DNA from: CAYXOX01 sp964466745
GTDB lineage: Bacteria; Pseudomonadota; Alphaproteobacteria; Rhodobacterales; Rhodobacteraceae
NCBI GenBank assembly: GCA_964466745.1
Contig: CAYXOX010000089.1
Span: forward strand, 1 to 12,337
Length of the DNA: 12,337 nucleotides
Direction of reading: 5' to 3'
The notes under the pieces were generated by a model. The model searched no databases, had not been told where the DNA came from, and saw nothing but the letters and a program-made list of their open reading frames with translations. This document shows positions 6,772 through 12,337 of this stretch, one piece after another (positions within the stretch are counted from its first letter, which is position 1; each line of letters starts with the position of its first letter). A program made the translations under genes and the position numbers.

Positions 6772-7957
6772 TCTGCACCGTCCCCGCGACGGGGCGCGGC
6801 GGTGCCGGGCTTAGAACGCTGCGGTAGGCCGCGAGGAAACCCGGCGCGCGCGCCGGCCAGCCGTGGGAGCTCGCCGCGCGGCGCGCGGCCTTCGAAAGCG
6901 CGGGAAGCTCCCGGGGCAGGGCGGCGAGGAACCCGGCAAGGCGCAGGCTGTCCTCCACGCCGCCGTCATAGGCGAGCCGCAGGCCCGCGCCCTCCGGAAC
7001 CAGCGCGCGGTGTGACGGGATATCGCTGGCGATCACCGGTCGGCCTGCCGCCATGGCCTCGGCCACCGTCAGCCCGAAGCCCTCGTAGGAGGACGGTGCA
7101 AGCACGATTCCGGCCGCGGCAAGCTCGGCCGCAAGCTGCTCCGGAGAAAGCCGCCCGGCCAGACGCACGCAGCCCGGCGGTGCCATGCGTGCGGCACGGG
7201 CGAGCGCCGCGGCCTGGCCCTCGGCATCGGCTCCGGCGATGGTCAGCCGCACCGGGTAGCCCAGCCTCCGGGCCTCGATCGCAAGGGCGATGGCCCTCTC
7301 GAAGCGCTTGTGGCGCGTCAGCCTCCCCCAGGCAAGCCACCGCCAGGGATCCCCGGGCCCCGGAGCGAAGGGGCGCCCACCGGCCGAAAAGGCCACGCCG
7401 TTCGGCACGAGGCGGAGCCGGTCCGGCGCAACGAGCCTGGCGAACGCCTGTGCATCGGCTTCGCTGCTGGCCAGAACCGCGGCGTAGCGCGCAAGCAGCC
7501 GGGGCATCGCCCACCGCGCGTGCAGGCGCTTGGCGGCGCGGTGGCGAGAGCTGTGCCACGGCCCTCCATGGGTGGACAGCAGTGCAGGAACGCGCCCCGC
7601 GAAGAGCGCGGCGTTGACGGTGAGCGCGAGCACCCGCGGGTCGTGCACGTGCAGCACGTCGACAGCGGCCAGCGCCCGCCCGAGCCCCGGCGCGAGCCCG
7701 GCGAAGAGATGCCCCCTGAGGGGCACGCGCCAGAGCTCGATTCCGCCGCGTTCCGTGCGGCAAGGCACCAGCCCCGGAGCGCAATGGACGATGCGCGGCA
7801 GGTGGCCGCCCGCAAGCTGGGCCTCGGCGAGCCCGGCGACTGCGCTTTCGATGCCGCCATAATCCGGCGCGAAGGCGGGCGTGAGGTGAGCGATCCGCAA
7901 CACCTCCGGCCCGCCCGAACGGCATGAGCCTGCACGCATCGCGTCAGGCGCCGTCAT
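6764..7957 (-). CDS. Family 4 (GT-B) glycosyltransferase
   Basis: A 397-residue GT-B retaining transferase. The N-terminal domain begins RIAHLTPAFAPDYGGIESAV at 21-40, with the family's GG loop, and contains VLHVHDP at 101-107 and STHGGPWH at 128-135. The nucleotide-sugar domain has VPNGV, LAWGRLTRHKRFERAI at 208-223 with the conserved Arg and Lys, and the E-x7-E motif in SSYEGFGLTVAEAMAAGRPVIASD (Glu292 and Glu300). It should act at the cytoplasmic membrane on the growing glycan. ATG at 7957 is chosen because AGGA lies 7 bases upstream, although it overlaps the acetyltransferase gene by 14 bases; ATG at 7939 lacks a ribosome site. The first 20 residues look non-conserved, so a start nearer RIAHL is possible. 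Donor and linkage are unknown. Confidence 0.9.
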   Translation of the reverse strand: MTAPDAMRAGSCRSGGPEVLRIAHLTPAFAPDYGGIESAVAGLAEAQLAGGHLPRIVHCAPGLVPCRTERGGIELWRVPLRGHLFAGLAPGLGRALAAVDVLHVHDPRVLALTVNAALFAGRVPALLSTHGGPWHSSRHRAAKRLHARWAMPRLLARYAAVLASSEADAQAFARLVAPDRLRLVPNGVAFSAGGRPFAPGPGDPWRWLAWGRLTRHKRFERAIALAIEARRLGYPVRLTIAGADAEGQAAALARAARMAPPGCVRLAGRLSPEQLAAELAAAGIVLAPSSYEGFGLTVAEAMAAGRPVIASDIPSHRALVPEGAGLRLAYDGGVEDSLRLAGFLAALPRELPALSKAARRAASSHGWPARAPGFLAAYRSVLSPAPPRPVAGTVQNA

Positions 7958-8561
7958 CGTGCCGTCCTGCGGCCTGCGCGGCATGGCGGGCGCGGCGCCG
8001 AAGCGGGAGTGCGGGATTGCCGCCATGAACGGTCCAGCCGGCAAGGTCGCGGAAAGCAGCGCCGCGCGCACCCAGCACCGCGCCCTCGCCCATGCGCACC
8101 CCCGGCCCGACGAAGGCGCCGCTGCATACCCAGGCGCGCGGGCCGAGCGTGATCGGCGCCGCGATGAGGGGAAAGGCCGGATCGTCCACCGCGTGGGAGG
8201 CGGTGCAGAGCACCGCGCCGCGCGAGACGAGCGCGCCTTCATCGAGGCGCACGGTGGCCACGTTGAGGCATTCCACCGCTTCGGCGATGAGTGCGCCGGG
8301 CCCCAGCTCCAGCATGCGCGGATCGAAGAGCCGCGCCGAGCCGCGCACGTCCGCGCCCGCGGCGAGGCGCGCGCCGAAGCCCCGCAGCACGGCCCGCCGG
8401 AGCGGCGCGAGCGGCGGAGGCGTCCAGCGGCAAAGCAGCAGCCAGGTGAGGCCAAAGCCGGCCCGCCGCAGCCGGTGGCCGAGCGGGAACGTCGCACCGC
8501 CGTGGATCGGCAGGCGCCCGGCCTTGGCGCCGCGCAGGGCGATACCGCGCTGCGCCGTCAC
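7944..8561 (-). CDS. WcaF-like sugar O-acetyltransferase (left-handed beta-helix)
   Basis: A 205-residue hexapeptide-repeat acetyltransferase, expected to transfer acetyl from acetyl-CoA to a sugar hydroxyl of the polysaccharide in the cytoplasm. The N-terminal region (FPLGHRLRRAGFGLTWLLLCRW) resembles colanic acid acetyltransferase WcaF. Imperfect hexapeptide repeats run from about 68 to 165: DVRGSARLFD, LELGPGALIAE, VECLNVATVRLDEGALVS, then LCTASHAVDDPAFPL at 118-132 with the probable catalytic His123, AWVCSGAFVGPGVRMGEGAVLGA at 143-165, and VHGGNPA at 178-184. The GTG start at 8561 forms a GTGA overlap with the stop of the upstream GT4; GGAGG lies about 10 bases before it. An ATG at 8612 in the same frame is inside the upstream gene and adds sequence without family similarity. 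Confidence 0.87.
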   Translation of the reverse strand: MTAQRGIALRGAKAGRLPIHGGATFPLGHRLRRAGFGLTWLLLCRWTPPPLAPLRRAVLRGFGARLAAGADVRGSARLFDPRMLELGPGALIAEAVECLNVATVRLDEGALVSRGAVLCTASHAVDDPAFPLIAAPITLGPRAWVCSGAFVGPGVRMGEGAVLGARGAAFRDLAGWTVHGGNPALPLRRRARHAAQAAGRHDDGA

Positions 8562-9688
8562 GCGGTGAGCACCTCCGGCGGCGGTGCGCCGCGGGCGCCC
8601 GCGCGGGCCCACTCATAGGCCGCCGCGAGCGCCTCGGCCTGCTTGGGCCAGCCGAAATCGCGCGCCATCCAGCGCCGTCCCCGCGCGCCCATCTCCGCAC
8701 GGGCTGCGCGCGGCAGCGCAAGCGCCGCCCGCAGGGCGCCCGCAAGGGCTTCGGGCGATCCCGGGACCCACCAGCCGCACCGCTCCCTTTCGAGGCCGGA
8801 CCACGGCGTGCCGCGGCTCGCGATCACGGGCGTGCCCGCCGCCAGCGCCTCGGCCGCCGCCATCCCGAAATTCTCGTTGAGGGAGGGCAAGGCGAAAACC
8901 GCGGCGCGCGCCAGCCTTTCGGCCTTCTCGGCCCCGTAGAGGGGGCCGGTGAAGCGCACGCGCTCCAGGCCAAGCCTTCCCGCCTGTGCGGCGAGGCGTG
9001 CCCGGGTGCCCGCCTCGTCGGGGCCGGCAAGCGTCAGCCACCAGCCGCGGGACGTTTCCTCCCGCTCCACCTGTGCCCAGGCATCGACCAGTCTGTCCAG
9101 CCCCTTCTTCGGATGAAGCCGTGCGAGGGCCAGAACCTCGCGCCGCTCCTTGCGCGCGCTGGCAGGCGGCAGCGCGATGCCGTTGGGCACCACCGCAACC
9201 GGCTGGGCAAAGCCGGCCGCGCGTATCTCGGCGGCCTCGGCCATGCAGGTTGCGTGCCAAAGCCGTGCGGCACCGAGCGCCCGCCGCTGGACGAGCGCCG
9301 CGAAGGCGCGCTTCCGCAGGGCTCCGGGGCGCAGGGCGGCAGCGGCCAGCATGCCACGCGGAGAGATCACGAAGAGCCGCCCCGGCGCCGGCGCGAGCCC
9401 GGCGTAAAGCGCAGGCAGCATCCAAAGCCCGTGCCCGTGGACGATCTCGTGTCCGCTTTCGCGCAGGTAGCGTGCCAGCGCGGGCGAAGCGCCGAGGCGT
9501 TCCGCGCCGGGGATGCCCTCGGCCCACCGGCAGAACCTGCGTTCGAAGCGGCGGCCGGCACCGCGCCCGAGGGTCAGTATCTCCACCTCCGCACCGGCTG
9601 CGGCCTGCGCCGCGGCCAGACCGGGCACCGAGGCCGACGGCCCCGCCGCCTCCTCCGCGATCGAGGCAAGGCAGTGTGCGAGCCTCAC
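8558..9688 (-). CDS. Family 4 (GT-B) glycosyltransferase
   Basis: A 376-residue retaining transferase of the polysaccharide pathway. Motifs in order: GPSASVPGLA at 16-25 (acceptor-side loop), IVHGHGLWMLPALYAG at 82-97, FVISPRGML at 106-114, WHATCMAEAAEIR at 144-156, VVPNGI at 166-171, LARLHPKKGLDRLVDAW at 188-204 with the conserved Arg and Lys, and the E-x7-E motif in LNENFGMAAAEALAAGTPVIAS (Glu272 and Glu280). The SPRGML and HGHGLW motifs are common among exopolysaccharide GT4 enzymes. The GTG start at 9688 forms a GTGA overlap with the stop of the GT2 upstream, and its own stop forms GTGA with the acetyltransferase start. Domains are complete; donor and acceptor are unknown. Confidence 0.9.
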   Translation of the reverse strand: MRLAHCLASIAEEAAGPSASVPGLAAAQAAAGAEVEILTLGRGAGRRFERRFCRWAEGIPGAERLGASPALARYLRESGHEIVHGHGLWMLPALYAGLAPAPGRLFVISPRGMLAAAALRPGALRKRAFAALVQRRALGAARLWHATCMAEAAEIRAAGFAQPVAVVPNGIALPPASARKERREVLALARLHPKKGLDRLVDAWAQVEREETSRGWWLTLAGPDEAGTRARLAAQAGRLGLERVRFTGPLYGAEKAERLARAAVFALPSLNENFGMAAAEALAAGTPVIASRGTPWSGLERERCGWWVPGSPEALAGALRAALALPRAARAEMGARGRRWMARDFGWPKQAEALAAAYEWARAGARGAPPPEVLTA

Positions 9689-10642
9689 CCCGCGCCTCCG
9701 CCGGTGGCGTGGAAGCGTGCCGCGACCCGCCCGGTGCGCAGCCTGTCGGAAAACCGGCGGGGCTCCCGCACCAAGCGCTCCAGCCGGAACCACGCTTCGA
9801 GGGTACGCACCGCCGGCAGGGGCCAGTCGTAGCCGAGCCTTTCCCGGCGGCGCGCCGCCCACTCGGCGCGGGCCGCGCGATGGGGCGCGCGCCCCGTGAT
9901 CGAGCCGGCATGGAGCCGCATGGCCGCCCAGAGACGGTGCGAGCGCCCGATGCACCCTCCCGCGCGCAGGATCTCCACGGCCAGCTCGCCATCCCAGGCG
10001 ATCCGGTTGGCGGGGTTGAAGCCGCCCGCCGCGCGGAAGGCCGACGCCCGCAGGAAGNNNNNNNNNNGCCACCGGCAACGTCTACGACAGCGGCGACTTC
10101 GCCGCCGTCGTAGACAAGGCGCTTTCGGAGTCCGACTGGGAGGGCTTCGCCGCGCGGAAGGCCGACGCCCGCAGGAAGGTGGCCGGCTGGATCAGGAGCC
10201 CGCCCCCGAAGGCCATGCGCAGCGGGCGCGCCGGGTCCGAGCCGAGCCGGCGCAGCGGCGCCCCCGCGGCATCCACAAGCAGCCCGTCGCCGGCGACCAT
10301 CGCGGCGCCCGGGTGCGCATCGAGCCAGGCGAGCGCCTCGGCGAAGGCCCCGGGCAGCACCATGTCGTCGGCGTTGACGTAGCAGAACACCTCTCCCTTC
10401 GCCGCGGCGAACCCCTTGTTCAGACCGTCGGCGGGGCCTGCATCGGGGGCGAAGATGCAATGGTCGATCACGGTGCCCGCCGCCCGGGCGATCTCCCGGG
10501 AGCCATCGGTCGAGCCCGGATCGACAAGGATGTATTCGACATCCGCCGACTTCTGCGCGCCGACCGAAGCGATGCAGTCGGGCAGGAACGCGGCCTGGTT
10601 GCAGCTGATGGTGACCACCGAGAGGCGGGGCCGGCGGCTCAT
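9685..10642 (-). CDS. Family 2 glycosyltransferase, interrupted by an assembly gap and a chimeric stretch
   Basis: The 5' part (10642-10148, 165 codons) reads LSVVTISCNQAAFLPDCIAS, ILVDPGSTDGSREIAR, APDAGPADGLNKGF, YVNADDMVLPGAF (metal-binding NADD) and GGGLLIQPATFLRASAFRAA, a typical GT2 domain. The frame then enters unrelated sequence and stops at 10082. The 3' part (10057-9685) resumes with TFLRASAFRAAGGFNPANRI, continues AWDGELAVEILRAGG and runs to the stop. FLRASAFRAA is encoded twice, by a 31-base direct repeat, and both copies are read in the same codon phase. Removing one copy and the 90 bases between them leaves a continuous 278-residue GT2 of normal size. I infer an intact gene damaged by a wrong contig join. 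The ATGA overlap upstream and GTGA overlap downstream fit the rest of the operon. Confidence 0.85.
10027..10057. repeat. 31-base direct repeat, left copy, at the edge of the assembly gap
   Basis: This copy is identical to 10148-10178 over 31 bases and ends exactly at the first N. Read on the minus strand it encodes FLRASAFRAA of the GT2 enzyme and runs on into the true downstream gene sequence (GGFNPANRI). Confidence 0.95.
10058..10067. other. Assembly gap (10 N)
   Basis: Ten undetermined bases mark a contig join inside the GT2 gene. Because the flanking contigs share a 31-base sequence, the true gap size may be negative, meaning the contigs overlap. Confidence 1.
10068..10178 (+). other. 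Out-of-place fragment of a molybdenum hydroxylase large subunit (CoxL/XdhA-like)
   Basis: The plus strand is open through this stretch and reads ATGNVYDSGDFAAVVDKAL, then SESDWEGFAARKADARRK. That matches the conserved YDSGDF...LDKAL...DWxGF stretch found in the molybdopterin-binding subunit of xanthine and carbon monoxide dehydrogenases. It has no start, stop or neighbouring subunit genes and lies inside a glycosyltransferase gene on the opposite strand. Its last 31 bases are the right copy of the direct repeat and also encode GT2 sequence on the other strand. It most likely belongs elsewhere in the genome, or to another genome in the sample, and was joined here through the shared 31-mer. Confidence 0.7.
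10148..10178. repeat. 31-base direct repeat, right copy
   Basis: This copy is identical to 10027-10057. On the minus strand it follows genuine GT2 sequence (LLIQPAT) and encodes FLRASAFRAA; beyond its left edge at 10148 the sequence turns into the CoxL/XdhA-like fragment. The mismatch immediately outside (T at 10147 against C at 10026) defines the border. Confidence 0.95.
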
Positions 10643-11961
10643 GCCGCGCTCCGCGCGGCCGTGCCATCCAAGGCAATCGTTCGCCCGGCCAACGCCCCGG
10701 CCGCGCCGAGCAGCACGAGCGCGATCGCCAGCGGCAACGTCAGCCGCAGATGCCCGATCGGCGAGAAGACGAGATGGAACGCGGCCTCGATACCGAGCAC
10801 GACGAGCACCGGCAGCACGCGGCCCGCGCTGCGCACGGCGGCGGGAACGCGCGCGAGCACCGCTGCCGCGATCAGCGCAACGCCCGCGAGCCCCGCCAGC
10901 CCGGCCCAGAGCCAGGCGGTGAGCACCACCGAGTGGGATCGGATCCAGCCGCCCGCGAAGGCCTCCGGCCCGCCCGGATCGGCCAGCGCCGCCCGCAGGT
11001 GGCGGCCGGTTCCGTCTTCCGCCCAGGATCCATGGCCGGCGAGGGGCCGTTCGGCGATCGCCTGCGCCGTCACCAGAAGCTCCGGCCGCGCGGCGAAAAC
11101 GAGCGCCACCGGTCCCGGCACCCCGCCCAGCGCGGCGAACTGGAGCGCGGCATTGCTCCCGGGCTGGCCCTGCGCCCAGCCGACGTAGCTTTTCCAGAGC
11201 GCGGGCGCGGCCATGGCAAGGGCGGCCGCCAGCAGGAGCGCGCGCAACGGCCGTTGCCGGACCGGGCCGCCGAGTACGAAGAGCACGAGCCCGCCGAGGA
11301 GGAACACCGCACCCATCGAGCGCGCATGCAGCAACACGAAGGCGAGCCCGACCGCGAGAAGGCCCGCGATCACGAGGCGCGGCGCGCGCGGCCATGCCGC
11401 GAAGGCCGCAAGCAGCACCAGCGGGCGGAGGACCGGCACGATCTCGGCCTTGAAGTAGTTCTCGCCAAGCGCCCCCGCGGAGCCGGGGGCCAGCCCCGCA
11501 AGACCGGCGAGCGCGAGCCCGGCGAGACAGCCCGCGAGCGCAGGAGCCCCGCGCGCCAGAAGGCGCAGCAGGAAAAGGACGTTCGCCGCCGCCAGCAGCG
11601 GCGTCGCCCAGCCCCGGGCAAGGTCGGAGGGTGCGCTGCCGGCAAGCGTGTCGGCAACGGCCAGCCCCGCCAGCAGCAGCGCCAGCCCCGCGAGCACCTC
11701 ACCCCGCCCGCGCGGAGCCGACGGAGCTCCCCGCAAGAGCGCCAGGCCGGCCAGCGCGACGATCTCGGCCAGGTAGAGCCGTCCGCCGACATCGATCCAT
11801 CCGGCCCAGCCCGCGCCATAGGCCAGCCCCCAGAGCGCGCTTTCGGGCACCGCGATGCGCTGCCCGCGCGGCGCGGCCCTGCCCAGCCCGCTGCCGGTTT
11901 TCGCGACTGCGCCGGCGGCATGCACCTCCCGCGCCGCCCCGCCAGCTTCCGACAGGCTCAT
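10639..11961 (-). CDS. Wzy/O-antigen-ligase-like polysaccharide polymerase (integral membrane)
   Basis: A 440-residue, very hydrophobic protein with about ten or more predicted membrane segments (for example near residues 64-77, 88-103, 120-136, 140-157, 178-190, 195-211, 217-231, 238-253, 345-370 and 381-398). A larger hydrophilic loop at about 255-345 contains ERPLAGHGSWAEDG at 304-317 and GWIRSHSVVL at 338-347. The P-L-x-G-x-G-S-W and S-H-S pattern is characteristic of O-antigen ligase/polymerase-domain proteins such as Wzy and WaaL. The likely role is polymerising flipped repeat units on the periplasmic side; WaaL-type ligation to lipid A-core is the alternative. The ATG at 11961 overlaps the upstream stop as ATGA, and its stop overlaps the GT2 start as ATGA. 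The assignment rests on topology and these motifs, since this family diverges strongly in sequence. Confidence 0.75.
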   Translation of the reverse strand: MSLSEAGGAAREVHAAGAVAKTGSGLGRAAPRGQRIAVPESALWGLAYGAGWAGWIDVGGRLYLAEIVALAGLALLRGAPSAPRGRGEVLAGLALLLAGLAVADTLAGSAPSDLARGWATPLLAAANVLFLLRLLARGAPALAGCLAGLALAGLAGLAPGSAGALGENYFKAEIVPVLRPLVLLAAFAAWPRAPRLVIAGLLAVGLAFVLLHARSMGAVFLLGGLVLFVLGGPVRQRPLRALLLAAALAMAAPALWKSYVGWAQGQPGSNAALQFAALGGVPGPVALVFAARPELLVTAQAIAERPLAGHGSWAEDGTGRHLRAALADPGGPEAFAGGWIRSHSVVLTAWLWAGLAGLAGVALIAAAVLARVPAAVRSAGRVLPVLVVLGIEAAFHLVFSPIGHLRLTLPLAIALVLLGAAGALAGRTIALDGTAARSAA

Positions 11962-12337
11962 GGCGCCGCTCGCATGCGCGGCAGCGCGTGCAGCGCGCCG
12001 GGCAGGAGAAATCCCGCCGCCACGGTCAGCGCCGAGAGGAGGTAGATCCAGCCGATGCCCTGGGGCACCAGCACGAGCTTGGCAGCGAGACCGGCGGCTC
12101 CTGCCGTGCCGAGCCAGGCAGCCTGACGCAGGATCTCGCCCTGCGCGGTCATCAGGCTCGAAAGCCAGGCCGTGGCGATCTCGCACAGGCGCCAGCCCAC
12201 GGCGAGCGCGACCAGCGTGGGGGCCACGGCGAGCGTCTCGCCGAGCCACAAAGCGGTGACCGGCCGGTACGTCGCGACGAGTGCCACGCCCCCCACGGCT
12301 CCGAAGGCTCCCACCGCGAGCCCGAGCCTCGGCATCA
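11958..12337 (-). CDS. C-terminal part of a probable polysaccharide flippase (Wzx-like), cut by window edge
   Basis: About 126 residues are visible and the frame is open to the window edge, so the N-terminus lies outside; the Met at 12335 is probably internal. The fragment is almost all membrane segments: LGLAVGAFGAVGGVALVATY, a TLVALAVGWRLCEIATAWLS stretch, AAWLGTAGAAGLAAKLVLVP and IYLLSALTVAAGFLLPGAL, separated by short basic loops (for example MTAQGEILRQ). This matches the last helices of MOP-superfamily flippases, which move lipid-linked repeat units across the inner membrane. Direct coupling (ATGA) to the Wzy-like gene supports this, because wzx and wzy commonly sit together. The fragment alone has no diagnostic motif, so the name rests on topology and context. 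Confidence 0.6.
   Translation of the reverse strand, partial: MPRLGLAVGAFGAVGGVALVATYRPVTALWLGETLAVAPTLVALAVGWRLCEIATAWLSSLMTAQGEILRQAAWLGTAGAAGLAAKLVLVPQGIGWIYLLSALTVAAGFLLPGALHALPRMRAAP

Noticed and set aside
10068..10178. Mobile-element insertion with 31-base target duplications
   Set aside because: There are no terminal inverted repeats and no transposase, the inserted coding piece is a housekeeping-type enzyme fragment, and a run of N sits at one border. An assembly error is simpler.
10082..10642. A shorter GT2 protein ending in an unusual serine-rich tail (KPSQSDSESALSTTAAKSPLS)
   Set aside because: The tail is the antisense reading of the CoxL/XdhA-like fragment and exists only because of the chimeric join; the true C-terminal half resumes across the gap.

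Overview
This is a GC-rich window from a proteobacterium. An alphaproteobacterium, perhaps of the Rhodobacterales, is my best guess; that placement is inference from base composition, protein style and the metR-metF pair, with no taxonomic marker in the window. It is draft sequence, with a run of 10 N at 10058-10067.

Left part (1-2013): a partial metR regulator on the minus strand is divergent from metF (methylenetetrahydrofolate reductase) on the plus strand. Their 88-base intergenic region holds a TGAG-N5-CTCA palindrome that is a good candidate MetR operator. A tRNA-Gly(GCC) gene with an encoded CCA end follows metF.

Right part (2128-12337): an unbroken minus-strand block of eleven genes for a surface polysaccharide (exopolysaccharide, capsule or O-antigen). 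In transcription order: the C-terminal end of a probable Wzx flippase, a Wzy/O-antigen-ligase-like membrane protein, a GT2 glycosyltransferase (broken by an assembly fault), a GT4 glycosyltransferase, a WcaF-like O-acetyltransferase, a second GT4, an FkbM-type methyltransferase, two more GT2 enzymes, then gmd and fcl, which turn GDP-mannose into GDP-L-fucose. Nearly every junction is a short overlap (mostly ATGA or GTGA), so this is probably one translationally coupled transcription unit. Read together, the genes make GDP-fucose, assemble a repeat unit with five glycosyltransferases, decorate it with acetyl and probably methyl groups, flip it and polymerise it. The initiating phosphoglycosyltransferase, GDP-mannose supply genes and export genes are not in the window and may lie to the right.

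The two most notable observations concern sequence integrity and translation. First, the gap inside the GT2 gene is flanked by a 31-base direct repeat, and the stretch between gap and repeat encodes a piece of a molybdenum hydroxylase large subunit, which points to a chimeric join; collapsing the repeat restores an intact 278-residue GT2 frame. Second, the GT2 gene ending at 5003 has no ATG, GTG or TTG start that keeps its conserved N-terminus; the best-placed start is an ATA overlapping the previous stop, behind a good Shine-Dalgarno sequence. I found no CRISPR array, insertion sequence or clearly new system.
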